Assembly (NCBI GenBank): GCA_035610835.1
Contig: CM069458.1
Location: 34,311,449-34,375,448 of the forward strand
Source: Ophiura sarsii
Taxonomy: Eukaryota; Echinodermata; Ophiuroidea; Amphilepidida; Ophiuridae
DNA: 64,000 nucleotides
Direction of reading: 5' to 3'
Positions 1-11,864 of the stretch are shown in pieces; the stretch's first letter is position 1; each line of letters opens with the position of its first letter. A program made the translations under genes and the position numbers. The notes below the pieces were generated by a model, which was not told where the DNA came from, did no database searches, and was given only the letters and a program-made list of their open reading frames with translations.

Positions 1-1410
1 GTGATTTGGATAATATAATACTGGACTTCTGCAACGATGCCTTGATGAACGGGAAAAAGCCAGACCAATGGTCTATTCTCAACATAATACCAATACCAAA
101 ATCAGGTGATCTCAGTTTGTACCGTGGAATAAGTCTGAGCTCAATTGTTGCCGAGCTATACAACAAGATGATACTCAACAGAATCAGACCGGAGCTTGAC
201 ATCCACTTGAGAGCTAATCAAAATGGCTTTCGAGTTGGACGTACCACGGTTGGCCACATTCTTGCCCTCCGAAGAATTATTGAGGGAATTAGATCAAACA
301 ACCTGCCAGCCATCATAACCTTTATAGACTTCAAGAAGGCGTTTGACACAATACATAGGGGACGAATGCTGCAAATTCTGAAGGCCTATGGTATACCTGA
401 GCAGCTTACAAATGCGATTGCAGAAATATACAAGGACACCAAGGCAAAGGTTATATCACCTGATGGGGAAACTGAGGAATTTGAAATACTGGCTGGAGTA
501 CTACAAGGTGACACCTTGGCTCCATATCTCTTTGTCATTGTTCTCGACTACGCCCTAAGTGAGGCCATAGATGGCAAAGAAGAGGAGCTAGGATTCCGCT
601 TAACAAAAAGAAGCAGCAGACGAATAGGACCAACCACAGTTACTGACCTTAACTTTGCTGACGACATTGCACTGTTGTCTGAAGACGTGTCTCAAGCGCA
701 ATCACTACTTAACAGAGTGGAGACTTCGGTGGGTAAAGTTGGGCTCAAAATGAACGCTGCAAAGACAAAGTACATGTCCTTCAACCAGAAGCAAAGTACC
801 TGTAATCACCACAAACGAAGGTATGCCCCTTGATAAAGTGGAGGACTTCAAGTACCTTGGAGCCTGGATGAACAGTACTGAAAAGGACATCAAAACACGC
901 AAAGCAGCTGCATGGAGAGCTTGTGGCAAACTCAGTCAGTTATGGAAGGCCAAATCACTATCCAGAAAGCTCTAAGAAAGACTGTTCATAGCTACTGTAG
1001 AATCAGTCCTCCTCTATGGATGTGAGTCATGGACAGTCACCCCAAAGCTTAGTCAACAGCTGGACGGATGTTACACTAGAATGCTTAGAACTGTGTTCAA
1101 CATCAACTGGAGGCAGCATGTGACAAATAAGGACCTGTACGCGGATATTCCCAAATTCTCGGACAAGATCAGGGAGCGTAGATCAAGATTTGCAGGACAT
1201 TGCTTCAGAGGGTCCAATGAGCTGGTCTCCGAAATCATACATTGGGTACCAAAGCATGGATTAGAAAGTGTGGTAGACCAGCCCTAACCTACATTGACTT
1301 ACTAAAGCGTGACACAGGATTGCAGGTATGTTGGATAGGAAGATTTGGAGAGGCATCGTGATTCGGGAATATCACCCGCCATAAGTCAAAGTAAGCAAGT
1401 CAAGTAATTA
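1..1410 (+). mobile_element. Non-LTR retrotransposon (LINE) reverse transcriptase, 5'-cut by the window edge, degenerate
   Basis: The frame open from base 3 to 833 encodes the fingers, palm and start of the thumb of a LINE reverse transcriptase. The catalytic block FIDFKKAFD is at 321-347, a GVLQGDTLAP block lies near 500-526, and the active-site FADD is at 654-665. At about 790-796 the reading frame shifts to frame 1, where homology continues (KVEDFKYLGAWM, then VESVLLYGCESW). It is interrupted by a TAA at 973-975 and runs to a stop at 1285-1287. The order of these blocks, with a C-terminal RRSRFAGHC..W.PKHG tail, is what non-LTR elements carry after the RT. A few coding words persist beyond 1287, ending near AAGTAAGCAAGTCAAG. 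One frameshift plus one nonsense codon make it inactive. The N-terminal part lies outside the window and I did not assign the clade. Confidence 0.9.
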
Positions 1411-1845
1411 TGCACATAGGCTAATTTATAGGCCAAATAGGCCTCTAATATTATTAACCATTTTTCTTTCCTTTCCTATTTTTTGTTTCGTTTTGTTTGT
1501 TTGTTTGGTTTTGCCTATGATACATGCAATTGAACAAAACAGCAATTACCCCCTATTATAATATAATAATACCCCTCTACAATATAGAGGGGGTAGCTGC
1601 TGTGGATACAAAAGCATACATTTGATTGCTCCTGGTATGTTTTCTTGTAATAAGTCCAATGCAATGTGATCAACCTAATGTATCACCAGTGGGGTACTAC
1701 CGGACAATAAATACTAAGTATATGTTACTGCTAACAATTGAATTTGGTATTGAATTTACAGCTTAATTTATATATAGCAACCATTCATGTCAAATTAATT
1801 GATAACAGATAGAACTGTACACTTAATTGTCAGTAAATAACTCTT
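1411..1845. other. Intergenic, no gene seen
   Basis: AT-rich DNA with short T/G-rich runs and a small hairpin around 1571-1595 (CCCTCTA/TAGAGGG). No coding signal or recognisable repeat. Confidence 0.5.
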
Positions 1846-2140
1846 GAAAACATGACCTTTGCCACAAAAATCAACTTCATATGTTGCTCAGAACAAAAGT
1901 TATAGGGTAAAATCTTTTTTTTGTAAATGGCGGCCATTTTGAAACCCAAGATGGTGGCCATGCATGTATGTAAGACATCAGAACATAGATACAGTATTTT
2001 GGAACTCTCAGGTATTGAAAACATGATTTGCCACCAATTTTGACTTCATAGGTTGCTCAGAACAAAAGTTATATGACAAATTCCATTGGAAATGGCGGCC
2101 ATTTTGAAATCCAAGATGGCGGCCATTCCGTGGATGGAAA
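1846..2140. repeat. Two-copy tandem repeat, about 171-bp period, with GGCGGCCAT palindromes
   Basis: Copy 1 begins at 1846 and copy 2 at 2017, both with GAAAACATGA. Each contains TTGCTCAGAACAAAAGTTAT and then AAATGGCGGCCATTTTGAAA followed by AAGATGG[CT]GGCCAT. The GCC-rich words stand out from the AT-rich surroundings. AAGATGGCGGC matches the known YY1 binding consensus. Whether it binds anything here is unknown. Confidence 0.75.
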
Positions 2141-2145
2141 AAATT

Positions 2146-3102
2146 TGTTACCAATGGATTTCTGATAGCTGAGGGTATACTCTATCCAATGACACCAAAA
2201 AAAGCATCCTTAGCAAAAATAAATGCACTAGTTTGAAATCCTACATAACAGCCTACACTAAAGGGCCTAGGACCCTGCCCATGCGCTAATCTCTAAGTTT
2301 TAGCAAAATTAAGGCGGTACCAAACTAAACTGGCGCTAGGCTAGTACTGTCAGCATAATAATGTAACAATACCTTAGTCGGTACCATACTAACAGGCGCA
2401 AGTAGGGTACCGACCTATTGGCATATATCAATTTCGTACCATTATTGTCAGGAAATAAACTTTCACAGCACAATCTCGGGTTCGATGTTTTGAGTTTACT
2501 ATTGTGTTAGTTCAACACAAATGTCTTTTACATCTGCATAAGATTCATAAGAATAGAGAGGCAAATATCAAAAATGTACACAGCCTTCTTACTTCCCGAC
2601 GCATTGTTACTCGGCTGCCAGTAGACAGGTATTGTATGCGTTTAGTACCTGCGAGGAACAACCGAAGTAGCCGCACAGAAACAGAGTTACTGGTACTGTT
2701 CCGCCACATTGGTGGTACTATGCTTGTACTTTAACAGTTCCCATTTGGGTGATAAAATACCTCTACAGGTACTGGCAGAAGAGCGACCATGATGCCGAGC
2801 ATTAAGAAAATATTTCTGTTACTGCAATGCATCAAAAGGCAACCTTGGAATAGATATTTGCTAGCCATCAACAGTGAGCATAGACCACTAAAAATAATAC
2901 TATTGAATTTAAATATGGAAAAATTGCAATTTCTTCCGTTTCCGTCGATAACTTTGTTCTTAAAGATTGTAACTTCTGGGTGAGAATATTTACCCTTTCC
3001 CCTATTTGGTTATAAGTTCTCTGATATCATTTTTCTTTCATTCCATCATTTTGACATGTTGACCCATATACTTTTGCGTGGTGGATACGTCTACATCCGG
3101 AA
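2146..3102. other. Intergenic, no gene seen
   Basis: Short open frames only (64-76 codons), without motif or codon pattern. A few GGTACC/GGTACT words recur between 2310 and 2420. No repeat boundary seen. Confidence 0.5.
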
Positions 3103-3170
3103 GCTGGCCAATAATCCATGTTAATAGCGTCGTCCATGGACGACGCTATTAACATGGATTATTGGCCAGC
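3103..3170. repeat. Perfect 68-bp palindrome, no spacer
   Basis: The arms 3103-3136 and 3137-3170 are exact reverse complements meeting at GTCCA|TGGAC. The flanks (TCCGGAA on the left, GACTACG on the right) do not pair, so the symmetry ends sharply. A zero-spacer palindrome extrudes easily and is unstable when cloned. It is either very recent or a foldback-element core. Confidence 0.95.
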
Positions 3171-4194
3171 GACTACGAAAGATTATATTTAATAGTATCA
3201 TTGTTAATGGTCTAAGCTCACTGACCAAGGCTAAGTCTTGTAGATTATTACTTACATATATTTATATTGCAAGTTCTATTGTACCTTGAACTGGCAGTAG
3301 TTCGTTTATTCAATTTACTAGTCCAGGATTAAAACAACACCTGCCCAGTGTCTCTGAGCTATGCTCTGAGCCAGGTATCTTTCCACATACTTGAGTGGAT
3401 CCGTATTCAGTCAGCCTCACACAAGGACGCTCTATTGATTAGATACAAACACTGACTAAAAAGGTACGCTTGTACATCGTAACGCTGTGTTAAAGCTTTT
3501 TAGTGTCTATCATCAGTAATTACTCATATTCTCAATCAGTGTTGTAATGCTACCTAGCTAAACCTACTATACATGTTGGCTCTTTGTAACTGCCACCATT
3601 ACTTCATCAAACATGAGCAGCGTTCTTGCAAAGTCTCATTTACTGAGGCGTCACGTCTTATTATTGTCGTTCCGTCTATGAACGAGACGTGGTGCCCGAT
3701 CAGCATTATCCCCTGAGACGGAAATAGTCAGTAAACAAGGATAACTAGATGCATATAATCAATAAGAAAACACGCAGCTGTCAAGCGGGTCCGTTGAAGA
3801 AATAGGACGGTGTCTTACGTCTATTTTATTGGTGTATTCTTTTTGTGCAAGACAGATGAGAGGATAAACCATACCGTATTTTGACGAAAAACTACACAAT
3901 AACTTTGAAGTGTTTTATCATTTATAAATCTATTTCTAGATTATAAGCTTCTGTATGCTACAAATAAAATGTGTGATAGTATTGATGTCATTGTTTCACT
4001 CAAACTGCTATTATCGAGCGAGCCATCTATAATATAATACGGAGTTGCCAATTTTTGTCCTGAGATGTTCTCCCCTTTCCGCACCTCCGATTGACTTCAA
4101 ATTTTCTGTGCGAGTGCGTATTGGTCCCACGGCGAACCAGTTTATGTTTGATTTTTTTAAATTTGGGTTAGATTTCGTGAAATTCGAGGTTTTT
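3171..4194. other. Intergenic, no gene seen
   Basis: AT-rich, no open frame of note, no repeat that I could match elsewhere in the window. Confidence 0.5.
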
Positions 4195-4375
4195 TAGCCC
4201 GTTGCTACGTTATTGCTACGCGCCGCGTATACGCTGGGCACGCCATGGCGATGACCGGCGCATCGCACGCGTAATCGCGAAATCGGGCAATTCAACGGCG
4301 CGCGCGTAATCAGGCAATTGCACGTGCAAGCGTAATCGGACGATACCGGAGCACGCGTAATGGCGCAAACATGAA
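4195..4375. repeat. CpG-dense patch with imperfect GCGTAATC repeats
   Basis: About 180 bp rich in CG dinucleotides within an AT-rich region. GCGTAATC/GCGTAATGG recurs about four times (near 4268, 4308, 4330 and 4357), interleaved with GGCAATT words. It could be a decayed minisatellite or a CpG island remnant. No gene start is attached. Confidence 0.5.
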
Positions 4376-5414
4376 ATATGAGCAAGACCATGATCCGAAC
4401 AGTTTATGTAACTGAAGTTGCTCTTCGATTTGGTTTAGTTACAAGGAAGGTTGCACGGAAATGGAGAGACGGTGTGTTAGCTTACAAAGATCATGAATGA
4501 TGCGGGTCATTGTAAAATGGATGAGTCTCACACCAGTAGATACAGGTGTTGGAAACAATTGATGATGTGAGATGCGGATACTTTCTTTTTGTGCAGTGTT
4601 TATATATGAAAGACCCACTATAAAATGTCAGACCCCACTAAATGAAACCAGTGGCGTTGCACACGTATTCGATATGGAGACATGGCAAATTTAAGGGGGG
4701 TCGTGAAATCTAGGGGTTACAACCCCGACCCTCCCCCGCCCCCTTTCGTCGCCTCACTAACTGATACTCTACTATAAAATTCTAATCCTAGGCCTACATA
4801 GTATGAACACTTGGGGTAGGCCACGGGGCTCACGGGGTACCTGATGGCGTATGGAATATTAAGGGCACCTGTGATAACTTAAGGTTGTATGGGGTAGGGC
4901 CTACCTGATCAAAGACTACGCTTTGATGACTAACTGCACACTTTCTTCTAGCGGGCGCATCTGCCATATTCGCTTCCCTTACTTGATAATCTAGATACGG
5001 GCATATGGGATATCTGGGGTACAACATTTTGGGGTGTATGTGGGGTAACTACGACATTGTTTCTCCAAAATGGGGTATTGAAATTGGGTTCGAGATTCAG
5101 AGATAGTCCAAAATTTCTGTGAACAATCTATTTCAAATGAAAAAATAATTCAGGGACTATGTCAATAATGTTAAGCCCATTTTGCTACAAATCATGCAGG
5201 AATCTAATTTAGATCATAATACGCGTACATCAGCTAGTGTGGGCCCGAGCGTAGCGAGGGTACCCGCTAGTATAATATATTATGTGGTCAAACCGAAGTC
5301 TTATTTTGATTGTACCGATTTTGTTGGGAAACAAGACAAGATATATAATACATTTTGTCGACTTTTGTTCGGTAAAATGAAACGTTTCGCAACACTCCTT
5401 AAATAATTCTCCCT
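4376..5414. other. Intergenic, no gene seen
   Basis: No coding evidence. A GC-rich word (GGGCCCGAGCGTAGCGAGGG) at about 5240-5260 sits between CTAGT-type half-palindromes and may be a short repeat end. Confidence 0.4.
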
Positions 5415-5595
5415 TTTACTTTTACTGAACCAATTATACTAGGCATGTTTGTACTTCTTTTAATGAATTTCCCATGATGATTCCAAATATGGGGATGAAA
5501 TGCAATTTGTTTTAACATTTTGTAAACATTTTGTGATTTTTTTAAACCTTCGTCAGCAGACGACTGCCGCGTGGAAAGTGTTAAGGTTCCTGTGC
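5415..5595 (-). repeat. Dispersed repeat, inverted relative to 31945-32115
   Basis: The stretch from TATACTAGGCATGTTTGTAC to CTGCCGCGTGGAAAGTGTTA is matched in reverse complement at 31945-32115, including the AAATGTTTCCAAAATGTC-type middle. The divergence is substantial. The element type is unknown. Confidence 0.65.
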
Positions 5596-6479
5596 CAATT
5601 TCCACCTCCGTCATGGTCATAATAGATATAGACCATGTTCATGTTATTGATAGTCCCGATATCGAAATTTCTTTGCGACCATTACCCTTCGAGCACTACT
5701 TGCCTATCTAACGGTATTTATTATTGTGTGAGGAAGTGTATGTAATTGCACATCCCTAATGGTTGACAGAGTGGTGCCGGATGAAAGTAGTTTTAATGGT
5801 TGCCCACGACTATTCCCACCTGGGCGATTGGAGAGCAGAATTCGGTCTCTTTTTCGCATGCTTGTTTTTGGAACGTCATTGCGTACATTTGCACCGAATC
5901 AATCAAAAACAAATCTTCTGTTTATAATAGATCTATGATTGAGAAGTTGATAAAATAAAACAACCGGGGAAGAAATATACCCTGGTTGCCCATACAATTA
6001 AATCTGGTCTTTCTTCGCGTCGAATTCTTCGAGAAACAGGCATGATTAACAAAGTAAATTTAAGCCAAAATAAGCTTACTTTACGCTACCATATTCGTAA
6101 CATTGATTAAACGCTAGCGGCGTCACAGATTGGTTAGTAAAAATATATACTCATTTGTATAACCAATTAAAAATACAGCTTCGAAGAATTTTTAACTCCA
6201 AACTTTATCAGGATATGATTACTCTAACAATACGTATGAACGATGCAATGAATCATGTATATATTTCTCTGACCAATTGGACACATTGCCGTGTAGTTCT
6301 CAGGGGGTTTATGGCTGTTGAAACGACTCACTGTCAACGAAACAATTTAGCCATTACAGTTAAATTTTAAAAAGGTTTCCTCTCGCGAGATATAGGATTC
6401 CGTCACAGTCGGTTATCTCTTCGCAACTGATGTGATATAATGACGTTGCCATGGCAATACACTGAATGATATGCTACGT
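5596..6479. other. Intergenic, no gene seen
   Basis: AT-rich, with short shadow frames only. Its right end is the breakpoint where the inverted A arm starts. Confidence 0.5.
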
Positions 6480-7012
6480 ATCTTGTACAAGACCGTAGCC
6501 GCTGCTACCTGTCGCCTGTGAAGCAGGCTGTCCATTTTGAGCTGTGAACGAGCAGTAGCTTCATTAACTCCAATGATTCTAAGTGCCTTCTTTTGGATGT
6601 TGTCAAGCTGGCTTAGGACGGTGGGTGAAGCATTCGCCCAGCTTAGTGAAGCATACTCCATAATGCTGCGGACTTGCGACTTGTAGACAGTAGATGTACC
6701 TTTAGCCTCCAGTTTATTTGCAACTTTGCGTAGAGCGCCAAGCTTCTGACCAGGTTTAGTTGCAATGTCTGAGATGTGCTTTGACCAGGTCAGCTTGCTG
6801 TCAATGGTGACGCCCAAGATATCCAGTTCTTTTGTAGATGGTAGTTTGCACTCTCCAAAGTAGATATCAAGTTCAGATGGGGATCTTTTCCTGGAGATTA
6901 CCATGGTCTTGCATTTGGTAGGCTCAAAGGTCACTTTCCATTCGTCAGCCCATGCTTTCATGTTGCTTAGATCTCTGTTGAGACTAGCAGCTACTGTGTT
7001 GGGATCGACTCA
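6480..7012 (-). mobile_element. LINE reverse-transcriptase C-terminal fragment (L2/CR1-like)
   Basis: The minus-strand frame ending near 6413 encodes the thumb and connection region that follows the RT palm in L2/CR1/Jockey-type LINEs. It reads ADEWKVTFEPTKCK.M, then LGVTIDSKLTWSKHI, LGALRKVANKL, YKSQVRSIMEYASLSW, LDNIQKKALRIIG and LHRRQVAAATVLYK. Homology begins on the minus strand near 7012 (VDPNTVAASLN) and stops at 6480, where arm A ends. The last 22 residues of the open frame are therefore fused unrelated sequence. No RT catalytic core remains. Confidence 0.88.
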
Positions 7013-7672
7013 GTTTAATATTGAAATGAATCTGTAATCGAGTTTTCTAAGGGTTTGTTGGCTACAGAACGTGTGAAGATATCTGTTCCTTCTATCCCCT
7101 GTTTAGAGATGTTCAATTTAGGAAGGAAATATACGCACAAGTTTGAAAGTTACTTTTTTGTAATACAGCGGGGAAAAATCTTGCTTATTTTTACATCTGC
7201 TACGACACAGAATCCAAATAACATGTGGGATATACGTGTAAGGAATGCAAAACACGTGTTCTACGATGTAACAATAAATGATTTGTGACGCTTTCAGCTT
7301 ACTTGATTGGAGTTGTAAAAACTGTTTTTCCTATAATTATCTTTTCAAGAGCATCTTGCACCACTAACTGAATTCTGCCTGCTCCTTGTCCTCTCTGTTA
7401 CATTCTGTACATAAGTTTAGTTTAGGTTTCTGTATTTTGAATTTGTGTACGATATAATTATATAATATCTAGAAAAGGACTAGTACGTATGGTTCATATC
7501 GTATTTATCACCTGTACGTATATAAGACTTTATCATTCAGCAGTAGACATGAATACTGTTATTTCATTGGTTAATTAGCCAAAGAGGATATTTCCGTATC
7601 ATAGCGATCTCTTTATGATGTGAAGCTCTCTGTATGACAATTATTGCGGTATGATACGAAAAAGTCGTGTCA

Positions 7673-8072
7673 AGGGAGAGCGTGTTGGCGCAGCGGTAGA
7701 TACCCTCGCTTTGCACCAATGAATCCCGGGTTCGAAATCTGTGCTCGGTCGGGCTTTATGTGCATTTGGTTTATCACGATCCATACACGCTCTCGCAGGT
7801 TTTCTCCGGGATCTCCGGTTTCCTCCTGCTTTCAAAATCTGTGATTAGTTGTTTCGGTTATCAAAAACTTCCTTGACCCAATGGTATTTGGGGAGCTGCA
7901 TTGAAAAATGGTGGATGTTACAATCTAAGTGCGGATAGGTTTGCGCTAGAAATTGGCAGCACCCTAGTTGATGCGACCTGATTCTGATGATTCACCAGCA
8001 GCGAATGTACAGCGCTTTGATCACTTTGGAAAGGCGCTATATAAATACTAATTATTATTTATTTATTATATT
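7673..8072 (+). mobile_element. tRNA-headed SINE with an L2-type 3' tail
   Basis: The homologous arm at 13389-15329 lacks these 400 bp and reads straight from GTCGTGTCA to TACAGCTCTG, so the borders are precise. The head carries pol III promoter boxes: A-box TGGCGCAGCGG at 7686-7696 and B-box GGTTCGAAATC at 7739-7749. The 3' end, near 8015-8070, reads GCGCTTTGATCACTTTGGAA, then GGCGCTATATAAATACTAAT and a TTA-rich microsatellite. That tail type is shared with L2-clade LINEs, which would supply its reverse transcriptase. No long target-site duplication is visible, as is common for L2/CR1 mobilisation. Confidence 0.88.
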
Positions 8073-8700
8073 TACAGCTCTGTAACAGAGCGATTTTTCA
8101 CGCTTATTATGATTGCATTGTACAACACTGAACCTCTGAAAACAAAGATGCCAACAAATAGGTAAGGTCCAACTGACCCATTATTTTAAATGTTTGTACA
8201 AAAATCAACAATATCAACAACAAAATGATTAACATTTTTGAGGATTTCTTTTTCTTCAAATTTTTCGGAGAAAAAAAATAAAAATTCTAGAAAAAATTGT
8301 GAGCATTTTTGGACAAAAAAATAATTTGTTTGTTGTTGATTATTTTTCACATTTTGAAAATGATTGAAAATTCACCATTTCCTATTTTTTGGAAAAACAA
8401 CAACAAATAAAACGCCTGACTGACCGACCCTTATGTACCTGAGCGGTCTATTTGCCCGTATAGATAGAACAGGGCTTTTGTTTTCGTTGTCCAAATAATA
8501 TTTTATTTTTTCATCATGAACAAACAGGGGACAACTAATAAAGTATAAATTTAAAGTAATAGTATGCATCAACGTTTGTTGGCGCCGCGAAATATTACTT
8601 TGTCTTACGTACATGTCACTTATACATCCGAGTCATACGTACTAGTACTGCGAGTGCGGCCTACATATCATGTGGAAAGAAAAAACAGTGATGTAAATCG

Positions 8701-11176
8701 GTGTGCTATGTAGAGGTGACTGTCTACGTAAAAATGTTAGACAATAAAGTTGTAAGGAAATTTCTTGTTTTTAATTTGAGATATTACACGTTAAGATTGA
8801 ATGAATATTTACTCAGTTAACCAAAACAAAGTCCGTTTTTCATTTTAACATTTCGTTCGTCTACACGCAACATCTGACTAATGTAGCAACAGGCAGATTA
8901 TTGATTAACTGGTAGCGACAACTCACTGCTCGAGAGTAAGACAGGTATTAAGGATGCATCAATTGATCAATGCAACCCATGCACATACCTATCACACTGT
9001 CCCGCGTGTTCAAATCCCAAGTGTTAAAATGTAAACTGTACTTTGTTCTATCCTTTTCAATGTCGCCTTCTTAATCATTAACTGATCTTAATGAATAATG
9101 TATCAAGTTGAAGAGGAGAAATTTCTTTACAACTTTATTGTTTAATATTTTTATGTAGGAGCTATAGTTTTGGAGTTAAGAGTATATGTATTACCTGGTC
9201 AGTTACTTATTTTGAGGACTGTATATAGTTAGATACGGCATCAACATTGGAAACGCTTTGATGAAGGAATCAACATCTGGAAAGAGATGAATATTAAACC
9301 AGCTTACAGAGTAGAAACGATAGAAGCCATGAATACCCACATCCCTATGAAGCCATAGCAAGCCAATCATATACGGCAGGTTCAAGTCGATGTGAAAGTA
9401 GACATACGCTGCACAAAATAATCTAGTATAGATGCTATAAACGTTATCAGTCACTGATTAGTAAACATGACAATATTGAATACACCAACTTTATGCTTTG
9501 AAATCTAATCTAATACTTAATTTCTTAAGCACTTAAGCTGTGACGATTTAGTATCAAGATAAATACGATACGAGAAATTGATATGTTTCCCCTAATTGGT
9601 TTAGAGTGATTAAATCAACCAGTATACTTAAACCTCACAGTGTAAATGAATTACACTGGCTGGTGGCATTTCCGTCGGGCAGGTAACTCACAAAAATACC
9701 TGACCGACAGAAATTCCTGGTGGAAAAAAAATCTTAAGTTCAAGCCCTGTTTATGTTGATATGTTGATATGCCCTCTTACAGTTTAACATGTTGAAGAAG
9801 ATTCATTGACCTGAGTATGTCTCACGCTCGCGTCTCAGCAACCGGGAAGCATCTCAGTGAGGCTCCTTTAAAATGCAAAAACAAATGAGTTCAATGAAAG
9901 ACTCTTTGTTTCTGCATGACTTTGGTGTAAAAGGTCTTCAGATATAAATATTCAAATTTGGTTAAGTATGGGACCTAGTAACTCCCAATACTTTCTCAGA
10001 GTTGTTTATGTAATGAAGATAACAATCATGTATAACTTGAATATGAGATGACTCTAATCTATGAGCTTGATTTCGAGGAAATATTGTGAGTGCCCGTTTT
10101 TGTATCACACAATTCTCAAGTTACATTCTTCCATTTAATGTCCGCTAGGCTTGCATTCAAACCAGACCCAACCCCCTCTAGCGATGATTGTCTTTTTAAA
10201 GACTCTTCTAGTTAAAGATTGTTGGGTTCTTGGATCTTGATCATTGTTATTATAAGTGTTGCTAAACGTTAACGCCACAATTTCGCTAAAGATTCTGCAT
10301 TGTTAATACAACTCTACTGGTCTAATGGTAGTCTACTCTGGTAGTGGATTCATAAACTTTGGCAGCTCGGTTCCAAGACTTGACCTGTATTCATTTGATA
10401 CCAGTGGGAACTACTACTGACCAATCATGTCGATTACGGCATACTTCAAAGCTTTTAACGACTCGTCCGTGAATGCCAAGCGTCAATGCATGAAGCTTAA
10501 ATGGAAATGGTGTACTTAAGGTCCTAGCCATGCATCAAGTATTTGGCGGAATAAAGTGCATCATATAGCCATGAAGACGCACTTTTAGTACTTTTATAAC
10601 GGATGCATCCTTATCTAATGTTCATTCTATCCGCTGAAATGACCCGCTCCAGTTACGCAATTTCTGAATATGCCATTGCCATCGGTCATGAAAGTTGACA
10701 GATAAGTTAATCGCTCATATTTTCTTTATATTCACACCAACTCTTTATGGATGTACCTTTACATCACATAAACTCTATTTGAACGATCACCTATACATGT
10801 TACTAATCACTGATTTATACATGGATTACTTACAACATGGTCTGTACCAATTCTGTACGACACGAGTCATATGGAAACTGGCATGTCATCGACTGGCTAA
10901 AGGATCTAATACATCCCTCTCATAAGTATAATACGCTGCTAAGCATGATTAAAATCAACAGTAGGTTCCGCATGATGGCATTTTAATGAGCACCTCTCCT
11001 CTGAAAGGTTTCGGAAATGATATTTTGGTCAAGTTGATTTTAATTGTTGAATTTATTGTATGTGAAATCCTTCAAGAACAGTCCATATTCAAAATCTTCA
11101 AAGAAAATTGTAAGGTTTCGGAAGTGCTATTTTGGGTCATGTTGATTTTAATTGTTGAATTTACTATATTATTGTT
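8701..11176. other. Single-copy spacer between arm A and block B1, no gene seen
   Basis: Only short frames. Contains a small inverted repeat at 9665-9715 (ATTTCCGTCGGGCAGGTA against TACCTGACCGACAGAAAT) and the first of two near-identical 55-bp words at 11008-11062, the second at 11112-11166 (GGTTTCGGAA..TTTTAATTGTTGAATTTA). My reconstruction places this segment inverted relative to its original orientation. Confidence 0.5.
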
Positions 11177-11329
11177 GCAAGATCCTGTATATCACGTTCT
11201 TTTCTATGTGCTGCACCTCGCTTATGGAATAAGCTTCCGGAGTGTGTAAAAACTGCAGAATATGTGGATTCATTCAAAACATTGTTAAAGACTTTAATTA
11301 TGAAATCTGAGAGTGATTTATTTGATTAA
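11177..11329 (+). mobile_element. LINE ORF2 C-terminal fragment (L2/CR1-like)
   Basis: The frame from GCA at 11177 to TAA at 11327-11329 reads ARSCISRSFLCAAPRLWN, then KLPECVKTAEYVDSFKTLLK. This is the RSF..AAPRLWN.LP....A.....FK..LKT signature that closes L2/CR1-type ORF2 proteins. Only about 50 residues survive. No ATG is expected because it is a 5'-truncated fragment. Confidence 0.8.
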
Positions 11330-11864
11330 TGTTTGTGTATTCAGTATCATGTGTGTTATTATTTATGGCTTTGTTCAGATTGTGAGTGGGGGATTGTCAT
11401 TAGTTCAACACTACCACTTCTGTTTTGTTGTGTTGAAGTGATGACGGTTCATTTTGTACCATTTTTGTTTTGCAATGTTGTGTCGCCATGCGCCTGGAGC
11501 AACAGTTTTGTTGAATGTTGGCGCATTATAAGCTGCCATTGGTATTATTATACAACGACAGCGTACTTAACGCCTTACAACTTTGGAGGTGAGATATTTT
11601 GACGTGCTGTTTTGTGCAACTGTAACTGTTAGCTGGTAATATCCTCATTGATTTCAGAAGTTACTATTTCCACTGGAAATATGTTATTTGCAATTATATA
11701 TCCTAATTGTTATCTTTGTGAATCGTAGCATAAAATTAATTAGATAAAATCTCATCTTATCGTACCTACATTTACTACTTTAATTATTTATTGAGGGGCT
11801 TTGTCAATGAAATCTATGACAAGATTTGTTGTGATCAGTTCAGCTGCAATTGTCAGTATATAGG

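Larger units (their letters stand above)
6480..8700 (-). repeat. Arm A of a 2-kb inverted repeat (partner 13389-15329)
   Basis: Reverse-complementing this block gives a near-identical copy of 13389-15329: LINE fragment, a 1.1-kb unique middle, the GCTCTGTAACAGAGCG hairpin region, and the end at GTGATGTAAATCG. The two arms differ by a 400-bp SINE present only here (7673-8072), by a foldback present only in the partner (13571-13720), and by scattered substitutions. Arm A stops at ATCTTGTACAAG (6480), exactly where the partner continues into block B. Confidence 0.92.

Noticed and set aside
7055..7288. A 77-residue protein conserved at 14539-14766
   Set aside because: Conserved only because it lies in the A/A' inverted repeat; the second copy has an indel that changes the sequence, and no domain is recognisable.
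7673..7760. A tRNA gene
   Set aside because: A and B boxes are present but the acceptor and anticodon arms do not pair, and the 400-bp borders show it is the head of a SINE.
10695..11602. Several 75-90-codon membrane-like proteins
   Set aside because: Hydrophobic composition reflects T-rich DNA; one overlaps the LINE remnant at 11177-11329, which is coded in a different frame.
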